In this document: piece by piece, positions 1 to 12,571 of the stretch
Layout: the number at the start of each line of letters is the position of its first letter
Position numbering within the stretch: position 1 is the first letter of the stretch
Assembly: GCA_003956705.1 (NCBI GenBank)
Contig: QZCP01000645.1
Coordinates: forward strand, 150,638 to 214,637
Reading direction: 5' to 3'
Length of the DNA: 64,000 nucleotides
Origin: Brevipalpus yothersi
Lineage: Eukaryota; Arthropoda; Arachnida; Trombidiformes; Tenuipalpidae
Position numbers and translations under genes: made by a program
The notes under the pieces: generated by a model
What the model saw: only the letters and a program-made list of their open reading frames with translations
What the model was told of the DNA's origin: nothing
Databases searched by the model: none

Positions 1-1301
1 TCATATTACCACAGATGTTGAAGCCCAAACCAGTAAAATCGTGGCCAGTCAAGGCAACTGTAACTTGTTCACTTTTCTTAATATTTGGCAATGATAGTTG
101 CTTCTGTTCGGTCGTGCAATTCAAAGGCAACTGAAATATAGCTCTATTTGTATCTGAATGGATGAAACGTTGAGAATCAAAAAATAAAAGAGATGAATGA
201 AGGCCAAGAGATTTTCCAAATGCAAGCGGTAAGGAGAGCATAAAAGTAAATCGTTGCTACTAATGAAATAAAGTTTCATCGACAACAGAACTTGTTAAAT
301 TATTTTACACTATTACTCTTTGTTATCCACAAACTGAACAAATATCAGATAAAATGGTACATGGAAATTTGCAACAACAAAAACATTATCGTATACATAC
401 CCTGGGCTCGATAATTCACACGATCATTTCTCATGTGGCTCCTGGGCGTCATTCCAGAATCATCATCCTTGAAATATGGGTTGTCGAAGGCATAATCGTG
501 ACCATTCTCAGCGTCTTTTGCGACCAAATCATTCTTGGTCAAGCTTACTTTTTCAGTCTGCTTTCCTGGCTCACCGATGATATACCCTAATAATAGCGAA
601 AATAGTAGGTAGGTAGTGTCAAAGGGGAAAAAATGAAATCACTAATGAGAGACACGAACAAGTAGAATTTTAAGATCTAAAGATTTGATGTTGAGTAAAG
701 GTAGATGAAGACAAGATTGGAAGATGAACGAAGAGAACAACATGATGACGATTACCGCCATCAGAGAATCATCAACCATGAAAATATATACTAACAAACT
801 TGTAAGCTGGTCAAAATTTTCCACTCAATCATGACGAAATTTCAGATAATCAAATAGGTTTAGGATTATTATTAGTTTATCATATTTGACTATTTGGGAA
901 GTAAATTATTGAGCTAAAATGGTTTGAGAGTAGGATAAAAATTGCTGCAATCATAAGGAATTTGGCCCTTTTTTCCAAACCGAATTAGGAGAACGTGTTG
1001 TACGACTGGACGCGGGATCAGAACAGCATCGTATCTTGCAGTTCATACGTGGTGGTTGATCATAAATAAGAGGCTTACCTATGTTGATCAATTTGATCTT
1101 AATCAAAAAGTAGATCAGGACCAATGTTAAAAACACAATCGCAATGGTCACCAACACAGAGAAAACGATAACCCCAAGAATATAATTATTATCGTATGGA
1201 CACTTTGCAGACACCGTAGAAGGGGTGGGTTTTTGGCCATCTATCACATCGAACGTTAATATACACAAAATAGAGATCACTTTAATGAATATGATAGCCA
1301 T
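1..1301 (-). CDS. Single-pass membrane protein with cytoplasmic PDZ domain (3' end beyond window)
   Basis: Three exons can be joined: 1301-1079, 586-401 and 153 to the window edge, with matching phases (G|GG and G|AT). The protein starts with a hydrophobic signal peptide (about residues 1-22), has a short extracellular stretch, then a strong membrane helix (about 41-69, many I/V/L). The cytoplasmic part contains YAFDNPYFKDDD and leads into a PDZ fold whose carboxylate-binding loop is visible as TGHDFTGLGFNICGN. The GLGF motif is the basis of the PDZ call. PDZ domains bind C-terminal peptides and scaffold membrane complexes, so this is probably an adaptor anchored at the plasma membrane. For exon 3 the acceptor at 154 was chosen over the one at 131 because only it keeps the frame open. 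The rest of the PDZ domain and the C-terminus lie outside the window. I cannot name an ortholog. Confidence 0.75.
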
Positions 1302-1572
1302 CGTATGGCCACTGGCATACAGTGTGGTGTGATGAAGGACGGATCTATCAACAAGTTGTAACAGCCATTCTTGGTCATAAGCAGAAGCATGTCGTGGAGA
1401 GGATTATTGGAAAGGAATGAACACATTCACTTGAACACAATGGAATGGTTACAAGTTTACATTAATCAAAATATGGTCAAATGAAAACAAATACAAATGA
1501 ATGATGTAAAGATGTAAAAATTAAATGATAACTTGCGGGTGTGCCATCATCATGATGATCACAACATCATCT
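1302..1572. other. Short intergenic stretch, 5' side of the PDZ protein gene
   Basis: This stretch lies between the start codon of the PDZ protein gene and the end of the unrecognised reading frame. It should hold the promoter and 5' UTR of the PDZ gene. I see no further coding signal. Confidence 0.5.
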
Positions 1573-2034
1573 TCAATCTTCAATCTTCACCAAACCAAGA
1601 CTGACAGTTTTATCACAACTAATTAAGCCATACATAAACAAGAGCTTGCGCAATTCTTCCCTCTTCTGATTTATACCTGCTCCACCAGGTTCAGGTAAAA
1701 TTTTTCAAATTCTTCTCTCTGAATTCTTTCAGAATTTTACATGATAATTGTCTTACTTAACATATTTCCTCTAGTAATTCTCATTGAAAAACTGGACATA
1801 TGTATATGTGCAATATGGTCTTTCGAGCCATCAGAGGGCCTTGGACATTCGTACACATCTGATACTTCACTGCTAAATCGCACACGTTCAGGTTCCAATA
1901 TTTGAATTAGGCACTTCGAATGAACTTGAGAGAGAGAATTGTTTAAGGCTGATAAACTGTCTCCAGAAAGGATGAGAGTATAGTGTTCCACTGTTTTACT
2001 TAAAGATGTGGAAAAGTATGGAAAGGGGTTTCAA
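1573..2034 (-). CDS. Unrecognised spliced reading frame downstream of PSME4
   Basis: An open frame runs from about 2034 to 1757 on the minus strand. At its end a good donor (gtaaga at 1756-1751) joins to an acceptor at 1677. The frame stays open across the junction (A|GT gives Ser) for 34 more codons, to a stop at 1573-1575. The joined protein would be about 125 residues and contains IQILEPERVRF and NQKREELRKLLFMYG. No in-frame ATG lies at the front: the first ones are inside the frame, and the region upstream is the PSME4 3' end and its poly(A) signal. It could be the last two exons of a gene whose 5' part I missed, a 5'-truncated pseudogene, or chance. I recognise no family. Confidence 0.3.
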
Positions 2035-2066
2035 TCACAATCGGTTCAAATATTGGAATGATAAAA

Positions 2067-2072
2067 TTTATT
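2067..2072 (-). other. Poly(A) signal of PSME4
   Basis: A canonical AATAAA on the minus strand lies 15 nt after the PSME4 stop codon. It implies a very short 3' UTR and separates PSME4 from the reading frame further downstream. Confidence 0.6.
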
Positions 2073-2086
2073 CAAAAAAGATCTTA

Positions 2087-5000
2087 TCAAGCGTAATAGT
2101 TTGGTGAGACGAGTAAATCAGTTATAACAGCAAGCTGATCATCGTTGAACTTCTCTTTATGCTGTCTCCAATTATCGTGATGAGTTCGCTTAAAGTCAGA
2201 TAAACATTTTCTGATAGTTCCCTGGAATAAAATTGATAAATATATTGTTATATTAACTTGGATTCTGGGACGAATACTTTCATTCATTTCATCCTTTTTT
2301 TCGTCTCAAGTACTTACCGGAATTGGCTGAGGGTCATGAAGATGATCAACCAATATCATCAATACATTAGGTAAGAAATCTGGCACATCATAGGGGAAAG
2401 CCTTGACGATGGCGCAAAGACCGAGGACTCCGGCATGTTTACGCACCAATTTTTCAGTATTGTAACTTGAAGTTCCACTGTTTTGGGTTCTTTCAACTTT
2501 TTCGTTTGATTTACCCTTGAACATCTCAATGAGCTCAGCATTCACTTTGATGAAGTTATAATGAATTATACCACCGAGAACAACGGAAGTTTCTTCTCGA
2601 ACTTCAATTCTTTCGTCTTCTAATAGTGAAATGATCATATCGGTCACACATTTGACAACTTTCTCATCACTCATCAGGATGAAGAGATTCATCGAAACCA
2701 TGGTCCGTAAGAATGAAACAACTGATATCTTGGTGTGCCATGACTTTGTCGTTTGAATCATCTTTAATCAAGAGAAAGAGACAGGTTAGTAAAAATTGGG
2801 AAAAGTAAAAACGAAGGAAAACTCACTTTTGAACAGTTCGTGAGAGCAGCTTGGATGCATTCTTGATCAAGTAGACAGCCGCTCAGGAGTTTGAGAGTGA
2901 TGAAAAGAGTTTGAGATATTTCTTCATCTTTCGTACGATTAACAGCCTCACAGATCTAAGAAGAGAAAAATGTTTAGACATTCTAATCCAATAGAGGGAT
3001 TTTTTCATACTTACAATGGGTAAAAGGCGATAATAGATAGGTTTTATGGCTCGAGGACTCTTTGCTAGTTGGCTTTGAACCCAATAGCAAACTGTCATCA
3101 ATAATTTGAATGCCTCTTTCTCCTCTTCATCTTCTTCAGTATTTCCATTCTCTGATTTGTTGGAAGGAGAAGATAAGTTCAATGAAGATATTGGAAGAGA
3201 ACTTGTCGGTGATGGAAGAGAGGAGAGTTCAGTTTTGATGGGAGTGGTATCATTTGTAGAAGAATTTTTCAAAAAATATTCGAGTTCCGGTAGAAGAGTA
3301 TCAAAAAAGTCATCAACTTTAGGAGCACCAACGAGCGGTGTAGGAATTCGACTTAATTTTACATCAAATTCACTCATTGTTGCTAGTAAGGCACCTAATA
3401 AGCCTCTTATTTGTCGGTATGAGCCACGAAGAAAATCTTTCTGCATGAAAAGCTTGGCTAATTTAACATTGAGAGGTATACCTCTCCAGCATTGGGTGTG
3501 GAGAAGGAAACACAGCATATTCAAACGAGCGGTTTGTTGGAACGATGTCGATTCAGAAGCATCATGATGATTTGTATTCACATAAGATGGAGAGGCAAAG
3601 TTTTGACCAGAGTTGAGTGGGTCGTTTAAGAGAGAAGTGAATATCCATGAGAATCTTCTACCATCCTGAATCAGCATAGCATTAGAGAAAATACTCATCC
3701 AATGTCTGAGAGTTTCAGGAGTGATTATGTGAGTAAAAAGTTTACAGAACAGTGGCTCAAGAATACTTCTCAATTGAACCATGTCTTTGTAGGGCCAGTA
3801 TTTTGACCCAATCATTACTCCAAGAATAACTTCTATCGAAGCTCGCTGTAACTCTTCACGCTTCTTGTTCTGTCCATCCTGGGGAGAGCTACATTCTTCA
3901 ACCATTTTTTCTAAGAAAATAACAAACGATGGAAGAATGTTGATTCCAAAATTGCGGAACAGAGTTTTGAACACTGTCGCCAAATCCAAGCGATTTTTTT
4001 CGAACATTGCCATCATTGAGTTAATATTATTGTCAATAGTTACCAGTTCCAAGAGTTTACCAACTTTTTCCTTGTCTTGGAAAAATTCGAAAAATGGTTT
4101 CTCTGAGGCAGAGATCACATCCATTCCTCGAGCAAGTATGGCTTCTTTTTCAGTCACAAATTTGATTTTATTGCTCTCAGAGGTGTGAGGAGCTGTATAA
4201 GTGGTGTGTGAGAATTTCGTTTGATTCCAGATAGTTTCATCGTAATAGTCAACATCTGACTCGAAGTAAAGCCATTTATAGCTACTATTATCACCAGGAT
4301 TAGCTTCAAAGTTGATCATGGCAATGTTTTTCGTTGTTTTAGGGCGACATTTCCTGAGAATCGGTGCAATAGCTTGGATACAAGATTGTCGAATTTGGAA
4401 CTGATCACTGAGCAAATTTTTGGCAATTACATTAACACCTTCGATGGGGAACTCGATATCTTCCCGTATCAGCATTTTTAGAAGCAAAAAAGCAAGAAGT
4501 AAGTGACGCCAGTGTAGATTGCCATCCTCAATACTTTCAGACAGCTTATGTACCAAAGTAGTGTAGCATTGAAGATTCTCGGCGTTGCTGAGATGACATT
4601 CTCTCAAGCCATCGGCTATCTGCTCTTTGGTGGGTTGAAAGGAGGAATTGATTGAAATACCTCGTTGCCACATACATAGAGCGAGCTCTTTGAGAGTTTC
4701 GGAAACTTGATAATCAATCAGTAAAGGCTGAAATTTGGGCGTTATAAAGTTAACTAATTTATCAGTTAGACTGACTATAACATTTTTCTCCATGTAGGTA
4801 CAATTCACCAAAGCTAACCATATGGGAGTTACACATTTCCAATCCGAAAGGGAAGTGATCGAAGATGATGACCTATAATTGAGTAGAATGTTGAGAGCCC
4901 CTTCCCGTTTTTCGTAATCTTTCTGCTCTTTAGTTTCAAGTAGAATACGTTCCAACTCTTTACCCACCAAACGATAACCCCAAGGATGTTTGAAATGAGT

Positions 5001-8000
5001 TAAAGCCGACACAGCTTTCGTCCGAACATCAGCATAATGACTAGATGAAAGTGTGATCAAGTCCAAAATCAAATCGCGATGTATCTCTGTGAATGCACCC
5101 CATGTCTTTTTAGATAATCTGACCTGTAAATTGAATTAAAGAGAGGGAAAAATTTAGATGAGGAAGCGAATAAGAATAAATGGAACACTTACCTCTTGCT
5201 GATGACGAATCCTATCAATCATTGCTTGTCTAGGTAATCTCTTACGTTGAAAGAGAGTTTTGCGGAAGCTCTTTTTAATTGTCTTAAATTGATTGAGACT
5301 TATTTTTAGGAATGATTTTCCCTTGATCCAACAGAGCAAGCATTGATAAATCTTGATGATTCGATTCATTGCTTTGGTATCGTCCTCATGTTTGCTGATC
5401 AAATGATGCAAGACTTTCCTCACCCGCTGGGCTATTATTGTTCGTAGATTTCCCCCATTTGGTAGGGTGAGAAAACTAATTCCAATCGCTTGAACTCTTT
5501 CATATATTAAAGGAACTCGGGTTGGCATGAGTGGATACTCTTTGCTCTCAAATGGCTCAATCGAGAAACAAATACCAATGACCACGTTCAAAACAATTTG
5601 AAGTTGATGGTCTACTTCATCTCTTGATAAGGTGACTTTTTCTTCTGTCCATTGTTCGAGCTTTTCGAGGGCATCGAAAAGAAACTCAGAAACAAGCTCT
5701 TGAGCAAATTTTAACTCTTTGTCAGAGGGAATGTGCCAATCGAATTTCAGTGTCTTCAATTCACATGGTTTCCCCCACAAACGAATTGGTAATACTTTTG
5801 AAAAATCGCTCATTTCTTCCCAGCTGTGGGGAAAGTTGTTTGGCCCATCTGTTGCTGATGTTGGATATAAGCTTACCAAACTCTCGAGACAATTTTTAAG
5901 CAATACTGCAGCATATTGATGACCCTGAACTGCCTTCAGTCTGAGGCATCTTCGAAGAGCGTCAACAATTTCCTCTTGATAATCGAGAATGATCAGTCCT
6001 TCAAACATAACTTCGCCCAAGATTTGGAGAGCAAAGGTCAAATGTTCGTCAACACTTTCCTCAGAATACACATCCTCGTTATCTGTTGCTCTCCTGATGA
6101 TGGATATCAAATATGGAAGGAATTTTTTCATAGCTAGAGCTGGATGAGCCTATGAAAATGGAAACATTAAGCCTTTAATAAATCATCTGAACCAGTCGAA
6201 GATCAAAGGAAAATAGACACTGAATAACTTACTTTCGTGAAAAGGCCACAAACTGAGGCCAGAGTACGGCAGGTGATTTGATCTTCGAATAGCTTCCCAT
6301 TCATGAACGAAAAAAGTCTACTGAGAGCGGTCTCAAAAATTGCAGGAGATGAGTGCTGGAGAACAATAGACAAGCAGGAAATCATGGATGTTTCGAAGAA
6401 AGATTCATCTCGTCCTTGGCGAACAGGATCGTTGTCAATCTTCTCTGGTCTATGTTCCGAAGTGAAAGTTTCGATCAAGCTCAACACTTTGTCGACAAAT
6501 ATTGAAACAAATTCCTCGAATCTTGAGGTTTCTAGACAAATATTGTATTCAATTTCGGTCAAGTCGGTTCCTTCAGGAATTGAAGAACAGTCCATGATTG
6601 GTACCGAGGTTAGAAGATTTTTAATCAGGGAGAATGCGTTGACACTCTTCTTGACATCATTAGGATCCAGACAAGGAAGTAAAGCGAAAAGAAGGGGGAT
6701 CAAGTGAGATTTTCCCTCCTCATATCGTTCTAATCCATCGATCATCGTTGGTGCAAGATAGCTTACTGCAACTATCAAAGAGTTCAATCGATGAGCTTCC
6801 AAGATCAAATCAAAAGCCATGTAAAGCTTTTCGAGTATTGGAGGGATGACTTTCTCTGGCCTAAGCCAAGCCAAATCTTTCAAAGATGTAGCTACATTGA
6901 TAGTGCCAAATCGACTGAAGAGAGCTGTAGATAGGACTGGCATCATAATATCGACAAATCTATCAATTTCAGGATCGGTGATTTTGAATTCCTCAGGTGT
7001 CTTTGGAAACCATGTCTTTCTGGTATCGCGTTCTTTCCTCAAACGATCAACAAATGCAGATGTTATCTTGGTCAAAACCATACATAAGCGGTTGTCGAAA
7101 CGATTCATATTGCTTGGATGATAATAAGATTCTACCGCTTTGAAAAGACCTTCTATGTAATCCAAAGCTTGAGAATTTGGGCCTCCTATAGATGATATCA
7201 TCAATGTGACGGCAGGTGAAGTATCAGGGGCAGTTGTTATGGTGGCGTTTGATGAAAATAGCCTGATTGTCTGGGGCATCACAGTAGCCATCAAGTTTAC
7301 AACTTGCATGTAGGTGGTAAATATTCGTGGAAGGTATGGAGTCCAGTCAATATATCCAATGTTTTGTGAAGCTAATCGTGATAATAGTCGAAAAATATTA
7401 TGCTCCCATTGAATAGAATTGGGTCCTTCCATCCACAACTTGAGTATGTCATCTAGCCACAATTTGAAGCCTTTATCGTGATGTTCGGGATCAATTTGAG
7501 TAGGAAGGAAGATATCCAACAAGAGAGTCGCTCGAAACATTTTGCAACTGGCGAAAGGGCACATACTGGGCTTTATTTCGTCCAGAATTTCACGAGTTGC
7601 TGATAAAGGAAAATAGTCTCGGGCTATTTCTATCAGCTGTTTTAGGTTCATCTCTAACGTGAAGGCATTTCCAGTTTGAAAGTAATACTTTCTCTCCAGT
7701 ATACATTGTAAATAGAGGTCGTACAGTGGACGCCATTCGATCGTCAAATCTTTGGGAGATAGAAGCCTTCGTTTCCTGTAGGACAGCAATAACAGTAAAA
7801 TGTAAGAAATTCATGTAGATTTTGAGTAATACTGAAAATATCAATACACATCCAATATAAGCTTGACAGATAGCTATAACCTCCATAAGAATGACTATCA
7901 ATAAAAAACGCAATGTTTTTATTCCAATATTCTCCATGTTTACGAAAATAAAAAATTTCAGCCTGCTCCTAATAGAACGAAATTGCAAAGTCATATTGCA

Positions 8001-8772
8001 ACATCACTTTTGCATGCAAGATGAATCGTGCGCAATTAACGGGTTATTCTTCGGTTTTGTTAGCATTCAAGAGTGGACTGGATTGAATGAATGTGGCGAC
8101 AATCGATCTAACAATGATTCATCAAGAAATCAGACATGAGAGAGAGAGCGAAAGAGAGAGAGTAAGAATGAGAAATGAGAGCGAGAATTGACATGTGAGT
8201 ATGAATGAACTGAAATGCACTCAAATGAACTGGATATAATTTTTTGGATGAGAACGGATCAAAAAAGCCGGTAAGGAATACAAGAGTCATGCAATTATCA
8301 GATGGAGGTAGAAACTTTTGAGACAATTGTCAAGCTTGCCATCATCAGTATCACCATGTACCAACCTCATCAATGCCAGTAGAATTGAAATTAGAGAGGA
8401 TATGGAGGACATCTCCAGATTTGGTGTCTGTATGGCTTCCAGTAGAAGTTTAACAAACAGAATGTGATCATCTTTAGGGAAAAAGTGTCCATACAGTGAG
8501 AGATATGATTTGATTTCCCAGAACCATTGATTCTTGTGTTCTGATAGAAGAATTCCACGAGCAAGATTTATTTTGATTAATTTGAGATATTCAACAGCTT
8601 CATCATCTAGACAATCAAAATAAGGCAAATTGCGATTGTACACATTATCACATTGGGCACGAAATCCTATGGCTGATTTACGTTTAGCCCAAAAGCTATC
8701 ATCATCACAAGTATCAATGAGATTAAGTTGTTCACTTTCACTGGTCTCCATTGACTCTTCACAGCTAATCAT
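2087..8772 (-). CDS. PSME4: Proteasome activator complex subunit 4 (PA200/Blm10 family)
   Basis: Seven exons: 8772-8366, 7775-6233, 6149-5193, 5123-3015, 2955-2827, 2761-2318 and 2221-2087, giving 1907 residues (human PSME4 is about 1840). The protein is a HEAT-repeat solenoid that caps the 20S proteasome in the nucleus and stimulates ubiquitin-independent breakdown of peptides, acetylated histones and unfolded proteins. Family-specific stretches are plain: LSPKDLTIEWRPLYDLY at the exon 1/2 join, LASQNIGYIDWTPYLPRIF near residue 260, and the C-terminus DDQLAVITDLLVSPNYYA. The last three residues, YYA, form the HbYX-like tail that inserts into the proteasome alpha-ring pocket, so the activator function looks intact. 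Exon 1 uses the donor GAG|gttggt, chosen because it restores the conserved join LLALMRKRRLLS. The start is the first ATG of the open frame. No breaks were seen. Confidence 0.95.
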
Positions 8773-10663
8773 GATGACGATGGTAAATAGTTAGATTGTG
8801 ATGAAGAGAACAATTTGCACCCACAAAATTTAAGCTCCTTAAAGGTGCATACACACCAGATAGAGAAAGAGATAGAGAAAGAGAGAGAGAAAACAATATT
8901 TTCAACAAAGACGAGACCAATGAATGATAAATTAATACCAAAGATTGAAATTGCACTTCACAATTATTATCATTAACAACACTAATCAAAGTGATGCTCA
9001 ATCAATGTTCAACATTGTTTAAACATATATACTAAATGAAAAAGTTGACATCATCCAGCAAAGAGAATAAATGCAACAACCAATTCAAAGTGAACATCAA
9101 CAGAACAGAATTTAATTTAATTTTGATCCTCCAAGAAGATCATGAACACAAAATTTCAATCACCTATCATGATCATCATCAGCATGACTTTCATAAAAAT
9201 TTTTCTCTACTCAAACCGAAAAATGCATTCCGCAAAGCTAATCTTTTTTGGCTGCTTCATCAAACCCATAACAAACATCGACTCGTCAGCACAGTGAAGG
9301 TGAGCGCATTTTTCGAATATTTTTCCATTTATCTGATGAAACTTTTCATCTTTCTCTCCCTCTCCCTGCTTTTCCGTTAGTGTTATACATCGAATCAATG
9401 TACTTCAGGGATGTTGATGTGTTTTCTCCGAATTTTGAGGATAGTCTCATCAGGAACACTTGGGAAGTAAGTCATTTCATTTTTTGAGGTGAGAGATGAG
9501 GGCATGATATGCCAATCGAAAAGTTATGGGAATAATTTGATTGAGAGAGAGAAATTCTACAGGATTTTCATTAATGAACAGCACTCTCAAATATCATGAG
9601 CGTTGGAAGCTAAAATATCTGGGAGAAGTTTATTTCGTCGGGATAAAAAACAAATATTCATTGATAGATCATTTTTGTGGTTACGTTGACATTTTTAATG
9701 GTCTTCGAACAATCGAGATGGGCTCTTATCTAACCTTAAAGTGGCACTGAATATTCTTTTTACCGGAACATAGATCATTCAAGAAAGGGTAAGAATTTCT
9801 AGAGACCAGTCTTCAAGCGTTTTTTTGATGATTGGAAAAATTTTCTTGTTTCAAATAAAATTTGCATAATCTCTACCTAAAGACACAAAGTTTTTTCTGT
9901 ATTCTCAAGATTACAGATAAGTGAAGTAGCCAAACAATATTTACCTCTAGTACAACTATAAGTAGAGTAATTCTCTAGGTACTGAGCCAGTAAAGAAGCG
10001 GATTTATTTATTTTTAGAAGAGGATGATTTAGAGGTAATGAATAATCAGAACCTTATTAAGGCTAACAACATTGTAAGAGGATTTGATTTGAGCCCATCC
10101 AAGACGCGCAAAAAGTTTGAGTCGAGTGATTAAATTCTCTATTCAAAAAATCTTAAAACCAACACATTTCTTTCGAATACAATGAAGGAAGAAGCGAGGT
10201 TTATAGGTTTATATCTGTCTAATTTTAATGTTATTTAACAGGAAATTCTTTTATCGCTGCTCTTGTGAGATAAATATAATATTCTTCAAGTTGACTTATA
10301 ATGATAAATTATTTAACCGGGCACAGAATATGATACTACTAATATGCAATACATTAGCAGCTCATAAATGTAATGATCAAAAATGCATTGGACAATAGTT
10401 AAGCAATGGTTGGGATAAATGATTCAACTTTGTCTCCAAGTAGGGCCATCCGAGTAAGTTCAAGGGCCTTCTCTCCTTAAATTGTTGAGTAAGTTGATTC
10501 GAAGCTAATAACGGAGAAAGTAGATACAGATAAAATTTATGGATAAAAAGGTGTAAAGCTTTGAATTTCTTCAGGCATGTGATGATGACGAAAGAGGAAT
10601 ATAAAATTAAAGCACATCGTTCTGTGTTTATATGTGTGTGAATATCTAAGCGTTGCTTTTTGT
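8773..10663. other. 1.9 kb intergenic region, no gene recognised
   Basis: This stretch separates the PSME4 start from the DPF stop. It should hold the PSME4 promoter, and a GA-rich microsatellite lies at about 8862-8891. Plus-strand open frames at 9036-9380 and 9541-9750 have low-complexity, histidine-rich or AT-driven translations and no supporting splice structure. I see nothing else. Confidence 0.5.
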
Positions 10664-12571
10664 CTACTTTCGTTTTGAATGATATTCAGCAATGCACAGT
10701 CTACAGCTCCAAGAACCTTCAGGAGGTTCGGATAAAGGTGGCTGAAGGCAATACATGTGGTAACCACGATCACAATCATCGCAGAAGAGGAGTTGATCCT
10801 ATTAAGGGAGAGGTAAAATAAAAAGAGAGTAAGATCAAATAATCGAAAAGCCCAGGGAAAAGAAATGGATAAAATTTCAAAGTAGACTCACATCATTATC
10901 AGATGTACCACAAAGAGCACAAGACTTGCATTCAAGACACTGCCAGCGATATTTTTTAATAGACATCACCATTCTCGGAGTGAATTGGAGGCAAGTTGGA
11001 TGAGCTGAACGACCACAATCAAAACATGATACCATCTTCTCAGCTGCTTTCGTCTTCTTATTTTCTTCTGAGTCTCCTAGACAGAAGTCACAATATTTAT
11101 TCGGAGGCGCCTTTTCATCTTTCGCTTTCGGGTCTAGTGGAAGAGAGATTGGAACCACGAAAATTTAGCCTGAATCATTGGCGATTTTCTTAATCTAACT
11201 CAACTTACTGTCGGGTGTATCATTCACTGGAGTGCTGCGTGATGATGAGGAAGCAGAGGGAAGTAAAGATGACACAGTCAGTGGGACGGAATGCTGAGGT
11301 TGATTTGAGTTAGATTGAGAATTAGAAGAATCACGATCACGCTCATGTCGTGATTTAGAATGGAACGATGTCTGGTTGTCCCTGTCTTTGTCAGCTTGCT
11401 ATACGAACAAATAAAGTGATCGATTAAACGATTGCTCCACGATGTTAAGAGAAAAACATTCAGAGAAAACAATAGGGAACCAAAATTGATCGCATACAGA
11501 AAATTTGGTATCGAAATTTGCGACCAATTAAGACTGGAAAAATATAATTTCGACACACTAGAAAAATATTCTAACGATTAGAGTCCTCTTTAATCTTTCA
11601 TGCAAACTTTGATAAATACCCAAGTTAGAAATAATAGAAAGTTCTTGAATGTACCTTTCTTCGCTTGCTTGTGGTGGGAGGAACAGCATCCTTCTTCTTA
11701 CGACCCTTTCTGCGAGGCATATACTCGGAAAATGATTCATCAGAACTTGTCTCATCGAGTTCACCAGCATCCGGTAGATCATCTCCCTCCTCAAATTCAG
11801 AGAGCCAATTATCTTTGGAAGTGTCATACTTATCCATAGAATCACTGTTTTCAGTCTTGATAATTTGATCTATATTTGATGAATTAGCATCCTTATCGTT
11901 ATCAGATTCTAGATTATTTTTTTGACCAGAATTTTGATTAATGAGGTAGCCTCGTCGACGCTTTTTCCATCTACGCGCTGGATAAGAGTAAATTTGTCCC
12001 TCATTAGCTCCAGGCATTCGTTCCCATCGATGCATCCACAGATAACAATTATTTTGGGCCACACCGGTTTGAGAATCAATAAATGGTAAACGAGTTCTTC
12101 GTTCTTCCACTAATCGATTGTTGTACTTGGATGAATTTTCAATAGCATCTCGATAGGTTGGCTCATTTAGAGCACTGTGAAAAATAACGGAATGCATGAT
12201 CAAAAGGTGAATTTGCACAAATGAACAAGGTATATTCAGCAAGCAACGTAGCTGATTTCAATCGAAAGCAATTGCTAAGCCAAAATACTGTTAGCATAAC
12301 GGGAAAACCATACAACTTATGGTGTTGCAACAATCAAGATGAGCATTAAAAGAAGGTGTTCCCTTTTTCGTATGAACATGGGTACGATAGATGAAGGCAT
12401 GTTTAATCCAGGAAATTTATCACAAGTGATAATGGTGAAGCAAAACAATGCACCAGAAGGGAGTATTTTGGGTGATGAAAAAAGATTGAAGGTACATCAT
12501 CATCATCATATTTACCTTTCAATTCTTCGTAAAAGATCAGGCTTAAGCTGAATCAATTGCGCAATAGACAT
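10664..12571 (-). CDS. DPF: D4-family (DPF/requiem) double PHD-finger protein, BAF complex subunit
   Basis: Five exons: 12571-12516, 12174-11655, 11398-11209, 11133-10892 and 10798-10664, giving 380 residues. D4 proteins are subunits of SWI/SNF (BAF) complexes, and their tandem PHD fingers read acylated and unmodified histone H3 tails in the nucleus. The N-terminal requiem domain is clear: RLPFIDSQTGVAQNNCYLWM, then the tryptophan/arginine-rich YPARRWKKRRRGYL (about residues 30-95). An acidic serine-rich linker and a basic patch (KRRK) follow. PHD1 starts at about residue 268 (YCDFCLGDSEENK) and PHD2 at about 337 (DQLLFCDDCDRGYHMYC), ending CRLC plus nine residues. The tiny first exon (MSIAQLIQLKPD) was found from splice phase. 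No Kruppel-type C2H2 finger is present between requiem and PHD1, unlike the longer vertebrate isoforms. Confidence 0.93.

Noticed and set aside
131..153. Alternative acceptor for the third exon of the PDZ protein
   Set aside because: Using it shifts the frame and meets a stop within 20 codons. The acceptor at 154 keeps GHDFTGLGFNICGN in frame.
3106..3567. Plus-strand open frame of 153 codons
   Set aside because: It is antisense to PSME4 exon 4, whose protein is clearly homologous to PA200. The frame is a shadow of biased codon use.
9036..9380. Plus-strand frame with His/Asp-rich stretch
   Set aside because: Low-complexity translation of ATCATGATC repeats. No splice sites extend it.
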